Origin: Bacteroides sp. MSB163
Lineage (GTDB): Bacteria > Bacteroidota > Bacteroidia > Bacteroidales > Bacteroidaceae
Assembly (NCBI RefSeq): GCF_036416795.1
Contig: NZ_CP143867.1
Location: 1,922,001-1,986,000, forward strand
Reading direction: 5' to 3'
DNA: 64,000 nt
Below are positions 17,747-26,700 of the stretch, in pieces. A program made the translations under genes and the position numbers. The first letter of the stretch is position 1. Every line of letters starts with the position of its first letter. The notes under the pieces are model-generated. The model made no database searches, was not told the DNA's origin, and worked only from the letters and a program-made list of their open reading frames with translations.

Positions 17747-17938
17747 AATATCAATTTGTGTAAGTTCTTGTTTTTATCAAATAGTAAGCAAATATAGGAC
17801 TTTATTTTAATTTCTCTATAAAAAAGGAGGAAAAAATAGGGAAAGAGTAAAAAAGAAGCGGGCGAAGCAGATGTTTTTGTTTACATCCGTTTCGTCCGCT
17901 AAGTCTGTACCGTTAAAGAAAAAATCTTCGACTGATAC

Positions 17939-18805
17939 TTATTTTTCGATGCTAACGAGCTCTACCTCGAAGATCAGGGTAGAGAACGGTTTGATCTGAC
18001 CGCCGGTTTCTCTGCCACCGTAACCCAGTTCCTGCGGAATATAAAGTTCCCACTTAGAACCTACAGGCATCATTGTGAGGGCTTCTGTCCAGCCTTTGAT
18101 AACTTGGTTGGCACGGAAAGTAGCAGGTTCGTTGCGCTTGTAAGAGCTGTCGAATTCAGTACCGTCAATCAAAGTACCCTTGTAGTTTACTTTCACTTTG
18201 CTGGTGTCAGCTGGAATCTCACCTGTACCTTTGGTGATGATTTTGTATTGCAGACCGCTCGGAGTAGTTACAACACCTTCTTTACCTTTGTTTTCAGCAA
18301 GGAATTTTTCACCGGCAGCTTTGTTGTCAGCGTATTTAGCAGCTGAAGCTTTTTCCTTGATGGCTTCCATACCGTCGCGCATGTAAGCTGTTGCAGCTTC
18401 TTTGGTCATAACGTTGCTCTTGTCTGTGATACCTGCGATGAAACCTGCCAACAGGTTTTCACGGCTGATAGTCTGAGTAGAGTCGCCACCGAAGATTTGT
18501 TGGTTGAAGCCTTCTACCCATTGTTTGCCTACCATCTGGCCAATTTGCATACCGGTCATGTAAGCAACGTCTTTCTTGCTGGTTTTAGCAGCGCCTTCGT
18601 TGAAACCTTTGATGAATTCAGCCATCTGAGTAGTGTCAACGCCTTGTTGCATCAGGTACTGAGTCAGACCTTCCGTACGAGCCATACCGATGGCGTAAGA
18701 CAATGAGTCAACATCTGTTTTCAGATTTGCTTTCGGGCTTTGTGCAGTACAGGAAGCTAAACCTGCGCCTACTGCAAGAGCCATGATAAATGTTACTTTT
18801 TTCAT
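17939..18805 (-). CDS. FKBP-type peptidyl-prolyl isomerase, lipoprotein (FkpA/Mip-like)
   Basis: The product is 288 residues with an SPII signal peptide (lipobox LASC, Cys19), so it is an envelope lipoprotein. An N-terminal helical dimerisation domain (about 30-165) is followed by a FKBP domain (about 180-288) containing VKVNYKGTLIDGTEFDSS, the VIKGWTEAL loop and ELGYGGRETGG. It helps fold exported proteins. A second FKBP gene lies 20 bp upstream, forming a two-gene operon. Confidence 0.94.
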   Translation of the reverse strand: MKKVTFIMALAVGAGLASCTAQSPKANLKTDVDSLSYAIGMARTEGLTQYLMQQGVDTTQMAEFIKGFNEGAAKTSKKDVAYMTGMQIGQMVGKQWVEGFNQQIFGGDSTQTISRENLLAGFIAGITDKSNVMTKEAATAYMRDGMEAIKEKASAAKYADNKAAGEKFLAENKGKEGVVTTPSGLQYKIITKGTGEIPADTSKVKVNYKGTLIDGTEFDSSYKRNEPATFRANQVIKGWTEALTMMPVGSKWELYIPQELGYGGRETGGQIKPFSTLIFEVELVSIEK

Positions 18806-18825
18806 TTTGCTTTTACTGTTTATTT

Positions 18826-19422
18826 TTATTTTTGGGATAATATTTCAAGTAGTTCCACTTCAAAAATCAATGTGCTGTGAGGCGGTATCATTTCGCCTGC
18901 ACCTTGTGCGCCATAGGCTAGATCGGAAGGAATATAAAGTTTCCACTTGGCACCTTCGGGCATCAACTGAAGCGCTTCCACCCAGCCGGGGATAACCTGG
19001 TTCACGCCGAATACAGCGGGTTGTCCTCGTTTGATAGAACTGTCGAACAGGGTTCCGTCAATCAGTGTGCCTTCGTAGTGGCATTTCACCTGGTCGGTGG
19101 CTTTTGCATAAGTACCTACCTTGCCTTCGTTGATGACTTCGTATTGCAGACCGCTTGGCAAAGTAATCACATTAGGGCGTTTTTTGTTTTCTTCCAGGAA
19201 CTGTACGCCTTGCTCTATGCTGGCTGCATTCATTTTCTCTTCCAGTTCTGCGAAGTATTTGTTTACTATATCGCGTGCCTCTGCGTGTGAGATGGCGGTT
19301 TTGTTTCCTTCCAGTATGTCTTTGATAGCTTGTGCAAAGTCATCTACTTCGATGCCTTTTGCACCCATACTTAATAAATTTTGACCTATTCCGAGGCCGA
19401 TAGCGTAACTGAATTTATCCAT
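18826..19422 (-). CDS. FKBP-type peptidyl-prolyl isomerase (FklB-like)
   Basis: The product is 198 residues without a signal peptide, so it is probably cytoplasmic. It has an N-terminal helical part (about 1-85) and a FKBP domain (about 95-198) with VKCHYEGTLIDGTLFDSS, VIPGWVEALQLMP and LAYGAQGAGEMIPPHSTL. It appears to be a paralogue of the downstream lipoprotein FKBP, giving one cytoplasmic and one envelope isomerase from one operon. Confidence 0.94.
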   Translation of the reverse strand: MDKFSYAIGLGIGQNLLSMGAKGIEVDDFAQAIKDILEGNKTAISHAEARDIVNKYFAELEEKMNAASIEQGVQFLEENKKRPNVITLPSGLQYEVINEGKVGTYAKATDQVKCHYEGTLIDGTLFDSSIKRGQPAVFGVNQVIPGWVEALQLMPEGAKWKLYIPSDLAYGAQGAGEMIPPHSTLIFEVELLEILSQK

Positions 19423-19614
19423 ATATCTTTGGGGTTGAGACTGAAAGTATTATCTCTTTCAATCAGTTGCAAAATTACAAGTCGCAAAAGTAAGTGTTTT
19501 ATTTGAATGATTTATGTTTTTAGGTTTTAAATTTTCTTATATCTGTGGCAACTTCGGCAATCTTCTGTATTTTTGTAGAAAAGAAACTGCTATAAATAGA
19601 AAGGAGATTTTGGA

Positions 19615-20316
19615 ATGAAGAAGAATTTAGTGATTTTATCCGGTGCAGGTATGAGTGCCGAGAGTGGTATCAGTACGTTTCGGGATGCAGGCGGATTGTG
19701 GGACAAATATCCGGTGATGCAGGTAGCCAGCGCCGAAGGATATGTGCGCGATCCGGAGCTGGTGATAAACTTTTATAACGAGCGCCGTAAGCAGTTGCTT
19801 GATGTGGAGCCCAATGCAGGGCACATCGGACTTGCCGAGCTGGAGAAGGACTTCAATGTGACGGTGGTTACGCAGAATGTGGATAATCTGCACGAGCGTG
19901 CCGGGAGCACGCGCATCATTCATCTGCATGGTGAACTGACGAAGGTGTGTTCCAGTCGCGACCCTTATAATCCTCGCTACGTAAAGGAGTTGAAACCGGA
20001 AGAATATGAGGTGAAGATGGGTGACAAGGCGGGCGACGGTTCGCAGTTGCGTCCGTTTATTGTTTGGTTTGGTGAGGCGGTGCCGGAGATAGAAACGGCT
20101 GTCGACTATGTGGAGAAAGCGGATATCTTTGTGATTATAGGTACTTCGATGAATGTATATCCGGCAGCGGGACTGCTGAACTATGTTCCGCGAACAGCAG
20201 AGGTTTATCTGATTGATCCTAAACCGGTGGATACGCACTCCATGAGGCGGATACATATCATTCAGAAAGGCGCTTCGGAAGGGGTGAAGGAACTGAAGAA
20301 AGAGATTCTTCGTTAA
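19615..20316 (+). CDS. cobB: Sir2-family NAD-dependent deacylase (CobB-like)
   Basis: The product is 233 residues and cytoplasmic. NAD-binding motifs GAGMSAESGIS (about 10-20) and TQNVDNLHERAG are present, with the catalytic His105 in HLHGEL. Tyr54 and Arg57 (FYNERR) match the Tyr-x-x-Arg pair that lets CobB and SIRT5 accept succinyl- or malonyl-lysine. The usual four zinc-binding Cys are absent, since there is one Cys only (KVCSSRD), so this is a zinc-less sirtuin. A -7 box TATTTTTG (19568-19575) lies about 40 bp upstream; no good -33 is seen. Confidence 0.92.
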   Translation: MKKNLVILSGAGMSAESGISTFRDAGGLWDKYPVMQVASAEGYVRDPELVINFYNERRKQLLDVEPNAGHIGLAELEKDFNVTVVTQNVDNLHERAGSTRIIHLHGELTKVCSSRDPYNPRYVKELKPEEYEVKMGDKAGDGSQLRPFIVWFGEAVPEIETAVDYVEKADIFVIIGTSMNVYPAAGLLNYVPRTAEVYLIDPKPVDTHSMRRIHIIQKGASEGVKELKKEILR

Positions 20317-20361
20317 CTGCCACTACTATAGCGAACTACAAGCGATACTTTTGCCGTGTTG

Positions 20362-20465
20362 TGCCATCGAATTGGCACGCTTTTGCCATCGAATTGGCAC
20401 AACTGTGCCATAGGCATGGCAAGACTTTGCCAAACCTATGGCAAAAGCATGCCAAGCCTATGGCA
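20362..20465. repeat. five palindromes TGCCA-N6-TGGCA at exact 22-bp period
   Basis: Copies start at 20362, 20384, 20406, 20428 and 20450, each 16 bp with the arms TGCCA and TGGCA fully conserved and the six central bases variable (TCGAAT twice, then TAGGCA, AACCTA, AGCCTA). The spacing is exactly 22 bp, close to two helical turns, so all copies face the same side of the DNA. The array fills the gap between the convergent sirtuin and glycosyltransferase genes. Constant arms with variable centres suggest a protein-binding array rather than a simple decayed repeat. Confidence 0.9.
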
Positions 20466-20514
20466 AGCAATCGTCTGTTATTGGGTGGAAAGTATGGGCT
20501 GTGCTTGCAAAGTT

Positions 20515-21261
20515 TTATTTCTTCAATACCGCTCGCACCACAAACCACGCATGGTGTGCCACAGTACTTATCAGTCCGTAGTGCTGTGCCATAATCCGGA
20601 AGCGTTCCCGCAGGGAAGCCTTTTGGTTCTGCGTCGTCATACCTTCTTCCAGATAATCGATAAGCGTGAGATGCGTGTTATGCAGCGTTCGCGCTTTTTT
20701 CATGATGCGGATGCACCAGTCGAAGTCGGCGGAGAAGCGGTATCGCATATCGTATGGTACCGCCAGGCTTCGTTTGGCGAAGAATGCCTGATGGCAAACG
20801 AGCATACCTTGCCTGAAACTCTTCCATGTCAGCACTTCGGGGGCGGAGAGGCGGCGCATACGGAGGAAATGCCTTTCTTTATCTACTAAAGCAGTTTCGC
20901 CATATAGTACGTCCGGCAGTTCGCCGATTCCTAAAGTATGCACCATTTGTTGCAGAGTGTCGTCTTCATGGAAACTGTCTCCGGCATTCAGGAAACAGAG
21001 ATAGTCGCCCGTTGCTAGGTGGATGCCTTTGTTCATGGCGTCATACAGTCCTTTGTCAGGTTCGCTGATAAGTAGGGTGATGCGGTCGCGATATCTTTCG
21101 GCAATGGCGAGGGTGCGGTCTTTGGATGCACCGTCTATGATGATGTACTCTACGTGGTGGTAGGTTTGGGAGATAACGCTTTGTATCGTGTCTTCCAATA
21201 CGGCCTCGGCATTGTAGGTCACGGTGATGATGCTGAACTTGGGTGTGGGACGGTTATGCAT
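20515..21261 (-). CDS. glycosyltransferase family 2
   Basis: The product is 248 residues with a GT-A fold. The start FSIITVTYNAE, the IDGASKDRT motif, the DXD-like region (CFLNAGDSFHEDD) and RFSADFDWCIRIMKK are typical of WcaA/WcaE-like GT2 enzymes. It transfers an unknown sugar during surface-polysaccharide assembly. It overlaps the upstream GT4 gene by 8 bp and is the last of a three-gene operon. Confidence 0.9.
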   Translation of the reverse strand: MHNRPTPKFSIITVTYNAEAVLEDTIQSVISQTYHHVEYIIIDGASKDRTLAIAERYRDRITLLISEPDKGLYDAMNKGIHLATGDYLCFLNAGDSFHEDDTLQQMVHTLGIGELPDVLYGETALVDKERHFLRMRRLSAPEVLTWKSFRQGMLVCHQAFFAKRSLAVPYDMRYRFSADFDWCIRIMKKARTLHNTHLTLIDYLEEGMTTQNQKASLRERFRIMAQHYGLISTVAHHAWFVVRAVLKK

Positions 21262-22519
21262 GTCTTCCGGTTATTTTGTTATAAACGTCGATGTATCTCT
21301 TGGCAATGGCGCTTTCCGAATAATGGGAAACGGCTTTCCGGTAGGCTTGTTCGGAGAGCGTGGCGTATTCGGGTTCGGTCAGTATCCAGTAAATGCCGTT
21401 GGCAAAGTCTTCGGCTGATTTGTATTGTGCCACGTAGCCGTTGTGCAGGTGGTCTATCATTTCCGGTATGCCGCCTACGTTGAATCCTACGCAGGGGATG
21501 CCGCAGGACATGGCTTCCATAATGGTATTCGGCAGGTTCTCTTCCAGCGATGAGGTGACAAAGAGGTCGACGGCGTTGTAGATATCTACCAACTGATGTT
21601 CATTGCTGACGAAGTCGAGCGGATAAACCTTAAAAGGCAACATATTCTGTAACTGTTGCGACTGGTTGCCAAAGGCCACTACACCCAGTTGGTCCTTCAT
21701 TTCCGGATGCTTCTCTGCCAAGAGTTTGCAGGCTTTAATCATATATTCCACTCCCTTCCGGGTATCCATTATCTTCACCGAACCGAACAGAATCAGTTTG
21801 CTGTCTTGCGGAAGTCTGCATTTCTCCCGTGCAGCTTTTTTGCTATGCGGCTTGAAGAGATTGGTGTTGATAGGATTGGGGATATTGGTAATGGTATGTC
21901 TGCTGAAGAGGGCACTCTTCCGGGCGCGTTCTTCCAGCCAGTGGCTACAGGCTACAAAGTTGATATGACGGCCTTCGTATAGCTTCTGCTTTTTGAGGAA
22001 GATGCGGTGGGAGAGGTCTTTCTTCCGGCTTCCGTTGTGGATGAAGGGGCAATGATGACACTCCTCTTCGTAATGTGTACATCCGCCGGAGTAGTGGCAG
22101 ATGCCGGTACAGGGCCACATATCGTGCATGGTCCAGACTACGGGCTTACCCGAAGCCAGAATTTTTTCGATATTCTTTAAAGAAAGCATCCCCTGATTGA
22201 TCCAATGGAGATGTATAACGTCCGCTTGCTGAAACTCCGGTAAGTTGGTAATGTCCGTGCCGGTGTTGGCAATGTCTACGGCGAAGAGGTGGTTTCTGTT
22301 GAAATGGTTGGCTTTCCAGATAACGATTCGCTCCCATACGAACTTCCATACCATGCGCAGGTTGTGGGGCAACTCCACTACGGTGATCTGTTCGGTCTGT
22401 TTGTCGCGCACCAATAGCTTGGCTTTGATGCCGTTATTCTTGAGGGCTTCCATGAGGCGGCTTGCAGCTACGGCGGGGCCGCCTATCTTTTCTGTTGTAT
22501 TGATAAGTAGTATTCTCAT
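21254..22519 (-). CDS. glycosyltransferase family 4 (first GT-B paralogue)
   Basis: The product is 421 residues. The N-terminal Rossmann-like domain begins with RILLINTTEKIGGPAVAASR. A Cys/His-rich insert (TGICHYSGGCTHYEEECHHC, around 145-165) is followed by the GT4 C-terminal domain with SSLEENLPNTIMEAMSCGIPCVGF. The product strongly resembles the next gene upstream (same N-terminus, same ADVIHLHWINQGMLSL and WTMHDMWPCTG blocks), pointing to tandem duplication. The start overlaps the upstream stop by 4 bp. Confidence 0.92.
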   Translation of the reverse strand: MRILLINTTEKIGGPAVAASRLMEALKNNGIKAKLLVRDKQTEQITVVELPHNLRMVWKFVWERIVIWKANHFNRNHLFAVDIANTGTDITNLPEFQQADVIHLHWINQGMLSLKNIEKILASGKPVVWTMHDMWPCTGICHYSGGCTHYEEECHHCPFIHNGSRKKDLSHRIFLKKQKLYEGRHINFVACSHWLEERARKSALFSRHTITNIPNPINTNLFKPHSKKAAREKCRLPQDSKLILFGSVKIMDTRKGVEYMIKACKLLAEKHPEMKDQLGVVAFGNQSQQLQNMLPFKVYPLDFVSNEHQLVDIYNAVDLFVTSSLEENLPNTIMEAMSCGIPCVGFNVGGIPEMIDHLHNGYVAQYKSAEDFANGIYWILTEPEYATLSEQAYRKAVSHYSESAIAKRYIDVYNKITGRHA

Positions 22520-23790
22520 TGTGTTACCTTTCTTCTGATTAAGTTTTGGTAGAGATTGAGATATTGCTTTGCAACGACTTCACCGGAGTATTTCCTGAAT
22601 ACTTCGCTTCGCATATTTTCTTTGGAGATGGCTGTCCGGGCTTCGGATATTCCCCATCGGATGCCTTCTGCCAGGCTGTCGGCAGAGAGATAGTCGGCCA
22701 GGAAGCCGTTCTCTTTGTGGCGGATGATGTCGGCCTGTCCGCTGTTGCCAAAAGAAACCGGAATGCAACCACAGGCTTGGGCCTCGATCAGAGTCTGGCC
22801 GAATGTTTCATAGAAAGAGGCGGATACGGTGACGTCTGCGGCGGAATATAGTTGCGAGAGTTTGTTTGTATCGCCTATTCGTCCCAGATAGGTGTAGCTG
22901 ACGGGGATGGAGTTGAGAAGTTTCTCCGGATATTTGATTTTGCCGAATAGTGCCAGGTGAAGTTTTTCCTGTGGGAATTGCTTCTTTTCAATCAATAACC
23001 GGATGGCCTGGAGCAGATATTCCACTCCTTTGATCGGATCGTCGATGCGGGCGGCTCCGAACAGAATGATATGTTTATCGGGCAGGGACAGTTCCTTTCG
23101 GGACAGTTCTTTGTCCATCATCCGGAAATCGGTGGGCGAGAGTGTATTAGGGATCACGGATACAGGTTTCTCTTTAAGTAGGGCACTTTGCTGTATTTGT
23201 GAGGAAAGCCATGTGCTGACTGCAACGATATTCAAGGGGCTGGCATGACTGAATAGTTTTTGTTTCTTCTTGAATACCCGGTGCGCCAGATCGTTTTTGC
23301 CAGGGAAGCGTAGGAAACGGCAGTTTCTGCATTCGCTTTTGAAGAGGGTGCAGGTGTGGGCATGGTGGCAGATGGCGGTACATTCCCACATATCGTGCAG
23401 GGTCCAGACAACGGGCTTGCCCGATTCGAAGATTTCCTGTATATTGTTTAGTGAAAGCATTCCCTGGTTTATCCAGTGGAGGTGTATGATGTCGGCTTCC
23501 CGGAAGGCAGGCAGTTTGGTGACGTTGAAGCCTGTATTGGCTATGGAGACGGTAAAGAGATTCTTCCGGCTGAAGAGGTTATTTGTCCAGATAACCAGTC
23601 TTTCCCAGAGGAAAGTGCATTTCTTTTGCCAGTCTTTGCCCACAGGGATCACCTGTTCCGATTGGCTTTCCTTATGCAGGACGAGCATCTTCACGTCTGT
23701 TCCCGCTGTATGGAGCGATTCCATCAGGCGCCTGGCAGCGATGGCGGCTCCGCCTGTTTTCTCGGACGTATTGATTATAAGTACTCTCAT
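22516..23790 (-). CDS. glycosyltransferase family 4 (second GT-B paralogue)
   Basis: The product is about 424 residues from the ATG at 23790. It begins MRVLIINTSEKTGGAAIAAR, contains the Cys/His-rich insert CTAICHHAHTCTLFKSECRN, and has the GT4 donor-binding motif SFYETFGQTLIEAQACG. It leads the minus-strand operon of three glycosyltransferases. The frame is open to 23841, but a -7 box TACTTTTG (23808-23815, minus strand) lies inside that extension, so the start at 23790 is preferred. Confidence 0.92.
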   Translation of the reverse strand: MRVLIINTSEKTGGAAIAARRLMESLHTAGTDVKMLVLHKESQSEQVIPVGKDWQKKCTFLWERLVIWTNNLFSRKNLFTVSIANTGFNVTKLPAFREADIIHLHWINQGMLSLNNIQEIFESGKPVVWTLHDMWECTAICHHAHTCTLFKSECRNCRFLRFPGKNDLAHRVFKKKQKLFSHASPLNIVAVSTWLSSQIQQSALLKEKPVSVIPNTLSPTDFRMMDKELSRKELSLPDKHIILFGAARIDDPIKGVEYLLQAIRLLIEKKQFPQEKLHLALFGKIKYPEKLLNSIPVSYTYLGRIGDTNKLSQLYSAADVTVSASFYETFGQTLIEAQACGCIPVSFGNSGQADIIRHKENGFLADYLSADSLAEGIRWGISEARTAISKENMRSEVFRKYSGEVVAKQYLNLYQNLIRRKVTQ

Positions 23791-23900
23791 GTTGCGGAAT
23801 GTTTTGGCAAAAGTACAGCTTTTACCGCTTTCTATCCACAAATTCGTGGTTTTTTTAGCCAGTAAACGCTAAAGTGTCTATCTTTGCAGAGGAACAAATT

Positions 23901-23986
23901 AGCTACAAGTTACAGGCTACGAGCTACGAGTGGCTGCGCTGCCATACCGAATAGTACTCATCGCTTGTAGCCTGTAGCTCGTAACT
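23901..23986. repeat. long palindrome (copy 2 of the dispersed intergenic element)
   Basis: It contains tandem and inverted AGCTACAAG/GTTACAGGCTACGAG words on both sides of a centre AGTGGCTGCGCT...CCGAATAGTAC. Both the arm words and the centre resemble the repeat at 8915-9002. It lies between divergent transcription units, just before the gene at 23997, so it is part of their leader or promoter region. Confidence 0.75.
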
Positions 23987-23996
23987 TTATGATGAT

Positions 23997-24848
23997 ATGG
24001 GAGAAAAAGGTTTGAAATGGTTGGAACAGCTTTGGCAGTGCTTCCTCAGTATAGTGAAAATCCTGTTGCAGTCCAAGTGGCGCACGCGCTTGCCGTCTTC
24101 TTTCAGTAATCCGGATGAATTGCTGATATTGGCTAACGGCCCTTCGCTGAACCGCACGGTAGAAGATTCGGCGGATTTCATCAAGGGAAAAACCTTGTTG
24201 GCAGTGAACTTCTGTGTAAGCTCTCCTATGTTCGAGCGTCTCCGCCCTGAACTTTATCTGATTGCAGACCCACTGTTCTGGATCGTTCCCGAGAAGCGTA
24301 TACAGCTTTTCAAGACAATGGCCGAGAAGACTACCTGGGACATGAACTTCTTTGTCCCCGCCCGTGCCCTGAAGAATAAGGAATGGCGACCCTTACTGGC
24401 GGGTAATCCCCACATCAAGCTCTATATTTATAATACAACGCCTATCGAAGGTTTCCAGGGTTTCTGCAATTGGATATTCCGCAAAGGCTGGGGCGTTCCC
24501 CGTCCGCATAACGTACTGATACCTTCTATCGCTATGGGACTGCGCCTGTCTTTCAAAAAAATCTATTTGGCAGGTGCCGACCACTCCTGGTTGCCGGAAA
24601 TCACCGTAACGGAAGACAACGTAGTACTGATGCACCAAAAGCACTTCTACGATCAGAATAAATCGCAGGCCGACACCGTGAAACAGGAAAACTTGAACAG
24701 TGCCCGGCTCCATACCATTCTTTATCACATGCACGTAGCCTTCAAGTCCTACTTTATACTCGAAGCCTACGCACGCCGGTTGGGTAAGGAAATTATCAAT
24801 GTCACTCCCGGCTCTTATATCGACGCTTTTAAACGGATGAAATTATGA
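23997..24848 (+). CDS. DUF115/MptE-like protein in glycan cluster
   Basis: The product is 283 residues. The motif ELLILANGPSLN near residue 40 and the later KIYLAGADHSWLPEI match the DUF115 / 6-hydroxymethylpterin diphosphokinase MptE-like family, whose bacterial members act in surface-sugar or flagellin glycosylation rather than in pterin synthesis. A weak hydrophobic segment at about 8-25 may bind the membrane. The next gene overlaps its end by 4 bp (ATGA), which indicates translational coupling with the cytidylyltransferase. Confidence 0.75.
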   Translation: MGEKGLKWLEQLWQCFLSIVKILLQSKWRTRLPSSFSNPDELLILANGPSLNRTVEDSADFIKGKTLLAVNFCVSSPMFERLRPELYLIADPLFWIVPEKRIQLFKTMAEKTTWDMNFFVPARALKNKEWRPLLAGNPHIKLYIYNTTPIEGFQGFCNWIFRKGWGVPRPHNVLIPSIAMGLRLSFKKIYLAGADHSWLPEITVTEDNVVLMHQKHFYDQNKSQADTVKQENLNSARLHTILYHMHVAFKSYFILEAYARRLGKEIINVTPGSYIDAFKRMKL

Positions 24849-25597
24849 AAGATGGAATAATCATTCAGGCACGCACCGGTTCTACCCGGCTGCACAACAA
24901 GATTCTGCTCCCCTTCTATGGCGAACAGCGCATCATTGACATTCTGATAGCCAACATCAAACGGGCTTGTCCGGACAAATGTATTGTGCTTGCCACTACC
25001 AGCCGTGCGCAGGATGACGTGCTTGCCGAAGTAGCCCGTCAGGCGGGTATCCTCAGTTTCCGTGGCGACGAGGACAATGTACTCGACCGCTTTATCCGTG
25101 CTGCCGAAGTTTTCGGTATCAACCGCTTTATCCGTGTTTGTTCGGACAATCCGTTTCTTCGTCCCGAAACTTTCAACACCTTCTTTGCCGAACACAATTT
25201 CTGTCCGGCAGATTATATTGCCTATGGCTTTGCCGATGGACGTCCTACCATCAAATCCCATTTGGGCTTATATTCCGAGTTGACAACGATTGATGCCCTG
25301 CGTCGTGCCGCCGTTTCTACGCAAGAGAAACTCTACATCGAGCATGTCACTATCTATCTCTATACGCATCCCGAAAAATTCAAGGTGCGTCTGCTTCCGT
25401 TGCCCGCTGAGTTGGAAGGCCGTTTCGATCTTCGTTTCACTCTCGATACGATGGAAGACTTCACCTTGTTACAGGAACTTTATGCCACCTTCCATGAGAA
25501 GACCGACCGTAGTGTGCATGCCCTGTTGCAACTGGTGCAATCGCATCCTGAATATCGTGCCAGAATGTTGGAGAATATTGCAAGAAATGAAAAATAG
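24845..25597 (+). CDS. SpsF/NeuA-like cytidylyltransferase (CMP-KDN synthetase candidate)
   Basis: The product is 250 residues. The start IIIQARTGSTRLHNKIL is the nucleotide-binding loop of the SpsF/KdsB/NeuA group, and VLDRFIRAAE...IRVCSDNPFLRP follows the same family. It would activate an acidic nonulosonic acid as its CMP sugar. It overlaps the DUF115 gene by 4 bp. With the synthase (25657) and HAD phosphatase (27594) it forms the full set described in B. thetaiotaomicron for KDN (BT1713-BT1715, from memory). The exact sugar cannot be read from the sequence. Confidence 0.82.
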   Translation: MKDGIIIQARTGSTRLHNKILLPFYGEQRIIDILIANIKRACPDKCIVLATTSRAQDDVLAEVARQAGILSFRGDEDNVLDRFIRAAEVFGINRFIRVCSDNPFLRPETFNTFFAEHNFCPADYIAYGFADGRPTIKSHLGLYSELTTIDALRRAAVSTQEKLYIEHVTIYLYTHPEKFKVRLLPLPAELEGRFDLRFTLDTMEDFTLLQELYATFHEKTDRSVHALLQLVQSHPEYRARMLENIARNEK

Positions 25598-25656
25598 TCC
25601 ATGTATACCTTCTACCGCCGTGCAGCCAAGTGTAATTCGTAATTTATAATTCGTAA

Positions 25657-26697
25657 ATGAATAGTACTTATATAATAGGAGAAATCGGACAGAACCATAA
25701 CGGTTCCGTCGATATAGCCAAACTGATTGTAGACCTGGTGTCCCGTCCTGTTCGTGAAGAAGTGTTCAATATAGAACTTCGTCCGATGGATGCGGTGAAA
25801 TTGACTAAACGAGATTTGAATGAAGAACTGACGGACTCACAGATGAACCGTCCGTATGATTCCCCCCATTCTTTCGGACGTACCTACGGTGAGCATCGTG
25901 CTTTTCTGGAGCTGACGGATGAGGAGCACTTCGAAGTGTATAAGCACGCCAAGTCTTTAGGGCTTGATTTCGTGGAAACACTTTGCTCCAAAGGCTGCCT
26001 CTCTTTGCTGAAACTCTTCACGCCCGACCGTCTGAAAGTGGCAAGCCGGGATCTTACCAACCTGCCGTTGCTGGAAGTGATGGCTGAAACCAAGATACCC
26101 ATCATTCTGTCTACCGGTATGGCAGGCAGGAAAGAACTGGATGATGCTTTGGAGGTGATTACCCGTTATCATAACAACATTTCTATCTTGCATTGTGTAT
26201 CCCAGTATCCTACCCAGCCTGATAATCTGAATCTGAAGACTATCACCTATCTGAAACAGCACTATGGGCAGTATTGCATCGGCTTCTCCGACCATACCAT
26301 CGGTATTGCCGCCCCTATCGTTGCTGTGGGTATGGGTGCGGAAATCATAGAGAAGCATGTCACCATCGACCGCCGTATGAAGGGAACTGATCAGCAAGGT
26401 TCTCTTGGCCCCGACGGTGTGAACCGCATGATACGTGATATCCGTATTGCCGAACGTTGGCTGGGGAAAGAAGAACTGTATATCGACTCTTCCGTTGCCT
26501 CGGCAAAGGTGAAACTGGAGCGTTCCATTGCAACGAATAAGACGCTGCATCCGGGAGATATTGTTACTGAACAGGATATCCATCTGTTGAGTCCCGGTGA
26601 TGGCTTTAAGTGGGCAGACCGTGCGAAAGTGGTAGGGCATAAAGTACTGAAAGAAATTCCCCGGAATGAGATTATCTATCCGGATGTCATCCGATAA
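25657..26697 (+). CDS. NeuB/SpsE-like nonulosonate synthase (KDN-9-phosphate synthase candidate)
   Basis: The product is 346 residues. The N-terminal NeuB TIM barrel (about 1-260) contains IIGEIGQNHNG, YKHAKSLGLDFVET, SDHTIGIAAPIVAVGMGAEI and EKHVTIDRRMKGTDQQGSL. A C-terminal SAF/antifreeze-like domain (about 285-346) carries ATNKTLHPGDIVTEQDI. The family condenses phosphoenolpyruvate with a hexose or hexosamine. An HAD phosphatase in the same operon suggests that the product carries a phosphate, as in KDN-9-P or Neu5Ac-9-P pathways. Confidence 0.9.
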   Translation: MNSTYIIGEIGQNHNGSVDIAKLIVDLVSRPVREEVFNIELRPMDAVKLTKRDLNEELTDSQMNRPYDSPHSFGRTYGEHRAFLELTDEEHFEVYKHAKSLGLDFVETLCSKGCLSLLKLFTPDRLKVASRDLTNLPLLEVMAETKIPIILSTGMAGRKELDDALEVITRYHNNISILHCVSQYPTQPDNLNLKTITYLKQHYGQYCIGFSDHTIGIAAPIVAVGMGAEIIEKHVTIDRRMKGTDQQGSLGPDGVNRMIRDIRIAERWLGKEELYIDSSVASAKVKLERSIATNKTLHPGDIVTEQDIHLLSPGDGFKWADRAKVVGHKVLKEIPRNEIIYPDVIR

Positions 26698-26700
26698 TTT

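Noticed and set aside
20362..20465. CRISPR array
   Set aside because: Units are 16-bp palindromes with 6-bp variable centres and a 22-bp period; repeat and spacer sizes do not fit and no cas gene is present.
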